Shown piece by piece: positions 61,453 through 64,000 of a DNA stretch of 64,000 nt. The notes below the pieces were generated by a model. That model had not been told where the DNA came from. It saw nothing but the letters and a program-made list of their open reading frames with translations, and did no database searches. Numbering within the stretch: the stretch's first letter is position 1; each line of letters opens with the position of its first letter. The position numbers were made by a program, and so were the translations under genes. The DNA lies in the NCBI RefSeq assembly GCF_963668385.1, contig NZ_OY764327.1:4498501-4562500 (forward strand), written 5' to 3'. The stretch comes from an uncultured Carboxylicivirga sp. GTDB lineage: Bacteria; Bacteroidota; Bacteroidia; Bacteroidales; Marinilabiliaceae.

Positions 61453-61749
61453 GACATATTATTTGAATCAAATTATCTCACTTTGATCGATTACGAATTG
61501 TATTAAATCAATCAATCTTTCCATAAAAAATACAATTCCTGCTGATATCCTTCCCAAAACTTCATACTAATGGATGCAATTTACTATATTTTAGCGCATT
61601 AAATTCTGCCATTTTACGTATCTTTGTAATGTCAGAGGACAATAAAAAACATCATTAGCAAACAAATAAAAAGGGAGCTATTAGGTGAATTGAATTTTAA
61701 GACAGTTGGTAATTACTTATATTACAATATCATACAAAATAGGCTGTGA
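61453..61749. other. Gene-free attR-proximal region
   Basis: This AT-rich stretch has no ORF. It contains the right copy of the 18-bp repeat (61675-61692). The sequence ends at the tRNA fragment that marks attR. Confidence 0.55.
61675..61692 (+). repeat. 18-bp island-end direct repeat, right copy
   Basis: GAGCTATTAGGTGAATTG is identical to 3320-3337 and in the same orientation. It lies 75 bp before the attR repeat. Confidence 0.7.
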
Positions 61750-61822
61750 TCCTGCCGAGATCACTTTTAGGTAATCAAAAATGATTAAAAGCCTGTAAAT
61801 CGATTGATTTACAGGCTTTTTT
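61750..61822 (+). repeat. Right direct repeat (attR): tRNA-Arg fragment plus terminator
   Basis: It carries the last 14 nt of tRNA-Arg (61750-61763), the same 25-bp spacer and the same hairpin as the left copy, with loop GATT. There is no tRNA body upstream, so it is a remnant created by integration. Recombination with the left copy would excise about 58.5 kb and restore one tRNA with terminator. Confidence 0.88.
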
Positions 61823-61823
61823 T
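61789..61823 (+). terminator. Orphan copy of the tRNA-Arg terminator
   Basis: The perfect stem AAGCCTGTAAATC/GATTTACAGGCTT is followed by seven T. It is part of attR and may insulate the chromosome from island transcription. Confidence 0.85.
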
Positions 61824-61912
61824 ATACTGTTCTGTTCTAAATAACCTTCCCCAGCACTGTTCATTTGTTTTCTCATACTTCTTACAAACGGATACAAATA
61901 ATTCAATACTAA

Positions 61913-62401
61913 TTATCTCTTGTCTCCAAACTTGATGTGTCTTAGCTTCAGATCTAGTATTATTTCATCATTTTGCAATATATAAAGATGCTCTCCATCA
62001 TTTCGAATTTGAGCAAGAAATGTAGGTTGGATATGATTCAAATCCGGTTTTGGATGATCCTTCAAATATTTATCAAGGTATTTTCCAATCGTTGCATCCA
62101 TTACCGATTTTCCGAGTATTGGACTTAAGTCAACAGCGACCTCATAAAGATCGTATTTATGATAGCCAACAGGGTTATAATATCCAATTGATCCATCCTT
62201 AAATATCATGACGTCTTTACCTTCGGTCGAAACTTTATTGTAGACCAAATTTCTATATGAGCCATCTTTATAAAATAGAAAGAACGTGGAAGATTGCTCT
62301 TTTTGATTTATCCAGGTACCTCTAATTTCTTTTTTCTCAGAATTACAGGTGCCAAGGATGCAAGGCATGATAAATATGAAGAAAAAGATAATTGGCTTCA
62401 T
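61913..62401 (-). CDS. Small predicted lipoprotein, lipocalin-like
   Basis: This 162-residue protein has a lipoprotein signal with lipobox ILGTC. The segments IRGTWINQKEQSSTFFLFYK and DGSYRNLVY near the mature start are of the lipocalin-like G-x-W type. The remainder has predicted strands and KYLDKYLKDHPKPD. There is no recognised catalytic motif. It is the first gene outside the right end of the island. Confidence 0.6.
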   Translation of the reverse strand: MKPIIFFFIFIMPCILGTCNSEKKEIRGTWINQKEQSSTFFLFYKDGSYRNLVYNKVSTEGKDVMIFKDGSIGYYNPVGYHKYDLYEVAVDLSPILGKSVMDATIGKYLDKYLKDHPKPDLNHIQPTFLAQIRNDGEHLYILQNDEIILDLKLRHIKFGDKR

Positions 62402-62794
62402 TATAGTCGTGTAAATTATAGACTATAAGCAAGTTCGAGAAATTCATTATAAAAGTCAAACATAAGAAAGATGCATATTCAAATCTTTCATGAGAGAGCT
62501 GTCTCTATTGCCGGGTTTTCAATCTGTAACGGTAATACCCCTCTCCTTGCAGGATGTATTTGTGTTGTAGTTCAATATTATCTCATCCTAATGCAATTTA
62601 TACAACTTCTCGCACCGTTTTTAGTAGGCTTAGCACAATTTTATAGTGTCCTGGGTCAATATAATCCCATCCAAATGAAATTTTTATATCAATTTAGCTA
62701 TTTTCTGTTATCAATCTAAATACAAATTATGGTTCAGATAATTATAATCTTCAAATACTATAAAATGTTTAATCGTTGTCTTGCCTTATTCTGA
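62402..62794. other. Gene-free region, probably decayed sequence
   Basis: An 82-residue frame at 62471-62719 is hydrophobic with no recognisable domain and unusual composition; I do not call it. The stretch leads into a histidine-kinase remnant and may be decayed sequence of the same gene. Confidence 0.45.
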
Positions 62795-62913
62795 ATGAAA
62801 AATGATTTGCATTATTTTTGCAAAGAATTTATTGAACAACACAAAGGAAACATCTGGGCCGAAAGCCAAAAGGTATTGGAACAACCTTTTATTTTACTTT
62901 ACCCATACAATAA
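62795..62913 (+). pseudogene. Remnant of a histidine kinase C-terminus
   Basis: One frame reads FCKEFIEQHKGNIWAESQK; after a one-base shift the next frame reads GIGTTFYFTLPIQ and a stop (TAA at 62911). Together they match the end of a HATPase domain (CKEF-x-x-x-H-x-G-x-I-W-x-E-S, then G-x-G-T-x-F-x-F-T-L-P). Nothing of the H box, N box or receiver is left upstream. The remnant is clear, but its parent gene is unknown. Confidence 0.75.
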
Positions 62914-62945
62914 TAAAAAAAGGCAAGAATATGAACTCCTTGCCT
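62912..62945 (-). terminator. Rho-independent terminator of the DoxX gene
   Basis: On the minus strand AGGCAAG and CTTGCCT form a stem with an 11-nt loop, followed by TTTTTTATTAT. Confidence 0.75.
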
Positions 62946-62970
62946 CTTCTAACTTTTATATCTTCTCGGA

Positions 62971-63372
62971 TTAGTCCCAGTTATTGCTACTCGAAATGGC
63001 ATATTTACCAGCTCCAGTGAAAAATAAAGCAACAGCACCAAATAAATACAAGCCTAAAAGTTCAACAGCCCATCCTCCATGTTCACTCATTGAGAATAAT
63101 TGACCTGCATGAGCCATTGCAATTGCCACAATACAGTTAAATGCAAAAATAGCAGCTGCAATACGTGTTCTAAATCCGGCAATAATTGCAATTGGAGCTA
63201 ACACCTCTCCAACTAAAACACCATAAGCAATAAATGATGGTAAGCCCATGCTACCAAGCATTCCTTTTATAAAATCTAAACCATGTACTAGTTTGGCAAT
63301 TCCATGCAATAACATCAAGACACCTACTGATAAACGTAAAACTAGTAATCATAAATCGTTGTTTCTATTCAT
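62971..63372 (-). pseudogene. DoxX family membrane protein, premature TGA at codon 8
   Basis: The family start MNRNNDL is encoded from the ATG at 63372. Codon 8 is TGA (63349-63351), where the family usually has glycine, and the frame goes on without other stops as LLVLRLSVGVLMLLHGIAKL. The remaining four-helix DoxX body (about 115 residues from Met at 63318; GEVLAPIAIIAGFRTRIAAA) is intact, with a normal stop and terminator. A restart inside helix 1 would remove half of that helix. A single G-to-T change, a sequencing error, or a recently dead gene would explain this. Confidence 0.8.
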
Positions 63373-63619
63373 TTTCCCCTTATTGAAATTAATAATTCAA
63401 TTTGCCTCTTGGCAAAAAACATTTCTTTTAATATTTCAAACTCAAACATTGGTGTTTCATCGTTTGTTCAAAGCTAATTTGCTGTTTAGTACTTTTTAAC
63501 TTCCATTTAACAACTAACACCAATTATTGAAATATGTCTGCAAATTTAACGTAGGAAGCTCCAATAAAGACTTGATCTATGTTAAGAAAAATCGGTTACT
63601 ATAGAAACCTAAGAAAGTA
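63373..63619. other. Gene-free region upstream of DoxX
   Basis: There is no ORF with recognisable content. The stretch lies between the DoxX start and the terminator of the HIT gene. Confidence 0.5.
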
Positions 63620-63652
63620 GGAACAAAAAAAGGTGTCTAACTTAGGCACCTT
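63620..63652 (-). terminator. Rho-independent terminator of the HIT gene
   Basis: On the minus strand AAGGTG and CACCTT flank an 11-nt loop with further internal pairing, followed by TTTTTTTGTTCC. Confidence 0.7.
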
Positions 63653-63676
63653 CTAATATTTTGATAGACTTGATTA

Positions 63677-64000
63677 TTATAAGTTTGCTTTAATTTTTTT
63701 AATCATTTCTGAATATTCTTCATCTGTAAGATAGGTTTGTTGTGGATTCATCTCAAAAACGCCTCCGAATTTATATCCATCTACATATTTTGGTGCAATA
63801 TGCATGTGAATATGAGTTAATGTATCGGAATAGGCACTGTAATTAATCTTTGTTGGATTAAAGGTTTTTTGTATGGCTCTACCCACTTTTGCAACATCGG
63901 CCATAAAAGCATTTCGTTCACTATCGCTTAATTCATGAAATTCAATTCCATGATCTTTGTAAACAACATTGCATCGTCCGGTATACGATTGTTCTTTAAA
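63677..64000 (-). CDS. HIT-family protein (5' end outside the window)
   Basis: The frame is open to the window edge, with in-frame YTGRCNVVYKDHGIEFHELS upstream of the first internal Met, so the gene continues outside. The histidine triad H-x-H-x-H reads HIHMHIAPKY. The 108 visible residues are most of a HIT domain (a nucleotide-binding hydrolase or transferase such as an Ap4A/AMP-lysine hydrolase). The C-terminus with DEEYSEMIKKIKANL is ordinary for the family. It lies in chromosomal flank, outside the island. Confidence 0.9.
   Translation of the reverse strand, partial: FKEQSYTGRCNVVYKDHGIEFHELSDSERNAFMADVAKVGRAIQKTFNPTKINYSAYSDTLTHIHMHIAPKYVDGYKFGGVFEMNPQQTYLTDEEYSEMIKKIKANL

Larger units (their letters stand above)
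3202..61822. mobile_element. tRNA-Arg-integrated genomic island of about 58.5 kb
   Basis: The 3' end of an intact tRNA-Arg plus its terminator is repeated in direct orientation at 61750-61822. A tyrosine integrase lies just inside the left copy. This is the standard arrangement of an island inserted into a tRNA gene, where one repeat rebuilds the tRNA and the other marks the far end. The cargo is an adhesin and signalling locus, an exopolysaccharide cluster, an H-NOX signalling operon and AbiH. I see no relaxase, coupling protein or conjugation genes, so the element is not self-transmissible as read here. The repeats are seen directly; that they are att sites for this integrase is inferred. 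Confidence 0.8.

Noticed and set aside
3202-61822. Calling the island a self-transmissible integrative conjugative element
   Set aside because: No relaxase, coupling protein or type IV secretion genes were found on either strand.
62471-62719. 82-residue hydrophobic plus-strand frame
   Set aside because: There is no family resemblance, no start context, and it lies in decayed sequence beside a kinase remnant.
1-64000. CRISPR array or Cas genes
   Set aside because: I saw no regularly spaced short repeats and no Cas-like protein. Repeats present are pairs or simple sequence.

Overview
The window is low-GC (roughly one third G+C by eye) DNA from a Bacteroidota bacterium, probably a marine Bacteroidales/Marinilabiliales-type organism. 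The evidence is a type IX secretion (T9SS) type B sorting domain, a PorP/SprF protein, DUF2807, LruC and AbiH families, an IntDOT-like integrase without the first catalytic arginine, and many TAnnTTTG-style AT-rich leaders. I cannot assign a genus.

The central structural observation is a genomic island of about 58.5 kb. An intact tRNA-Arg(ACG) at 3142-3215 and its terminator are followed by a tyrosine integrase. The last 14 nt of that tRNA plus the same terminator recur in direct orientation at 61750-61822 (53 bp exact, 71 of 73 overall). Core-like genes lie outside: a SNF2 helicase (cut by the left edge) and a DUF2807 protein on the left; a small lipoprotein, a decayed histidine kinase tail, a DoxX gene with a premature stop and a HIT protein (cut by the right edge) on the right.

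Inside the island, from the left: (1) 3.5-8.2 kb, a mobility and replication module (integrase, RteC-like protein, palindromic GTGTACC operator, excisionase-like HTH, replication-initiator-like protein, DnaC-like ATPase); (2) 8.45-9.82 kb, a frameshifted IS4-family element; (3) 10.0-33.2 kb, a surface and signalling locus with an ABCG-like transporter, a giant PKD-repeat T9SS type B substrate, its PorP/SprF-like partner, an OmpA/PD40 protein, two copies of a secreted-protein pair, and several hybrid kinases including a degenerate one; (4) 33.3-49.9 kb, a complete Wzx/Wzy-type exopolysaccharide cluster; (5) 50.0-55.7 kb, a four-gene operon of an H-NOX nitric oxide sensor, a hybrid kinase, a response-regulator kinase and an NtrC-type sigma-54 activator; (6) 55.7-61.7 kb, a GC-rich structured non-coding region, an AbiH defence gene, a secreted nuclease and three unknown genes.

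The most interesting hypothesis links parts 4 and 5. Three polysaccharide transcription units each have a -24/-12 sigma-54-like element upstream (TTGGCAC-N5-TTGAA twice, CGGCAT-N5-TTGAA once). Each has a TTCA-N4-TGAA dyad about 70 bp further upstream. These sites are a natural target for the NtrC-type regulator in the H-NOX operon, giving a candidate nitric-oxide-responsive, sigma-54-driven exopolysaccharide programme carried on a mobile island.
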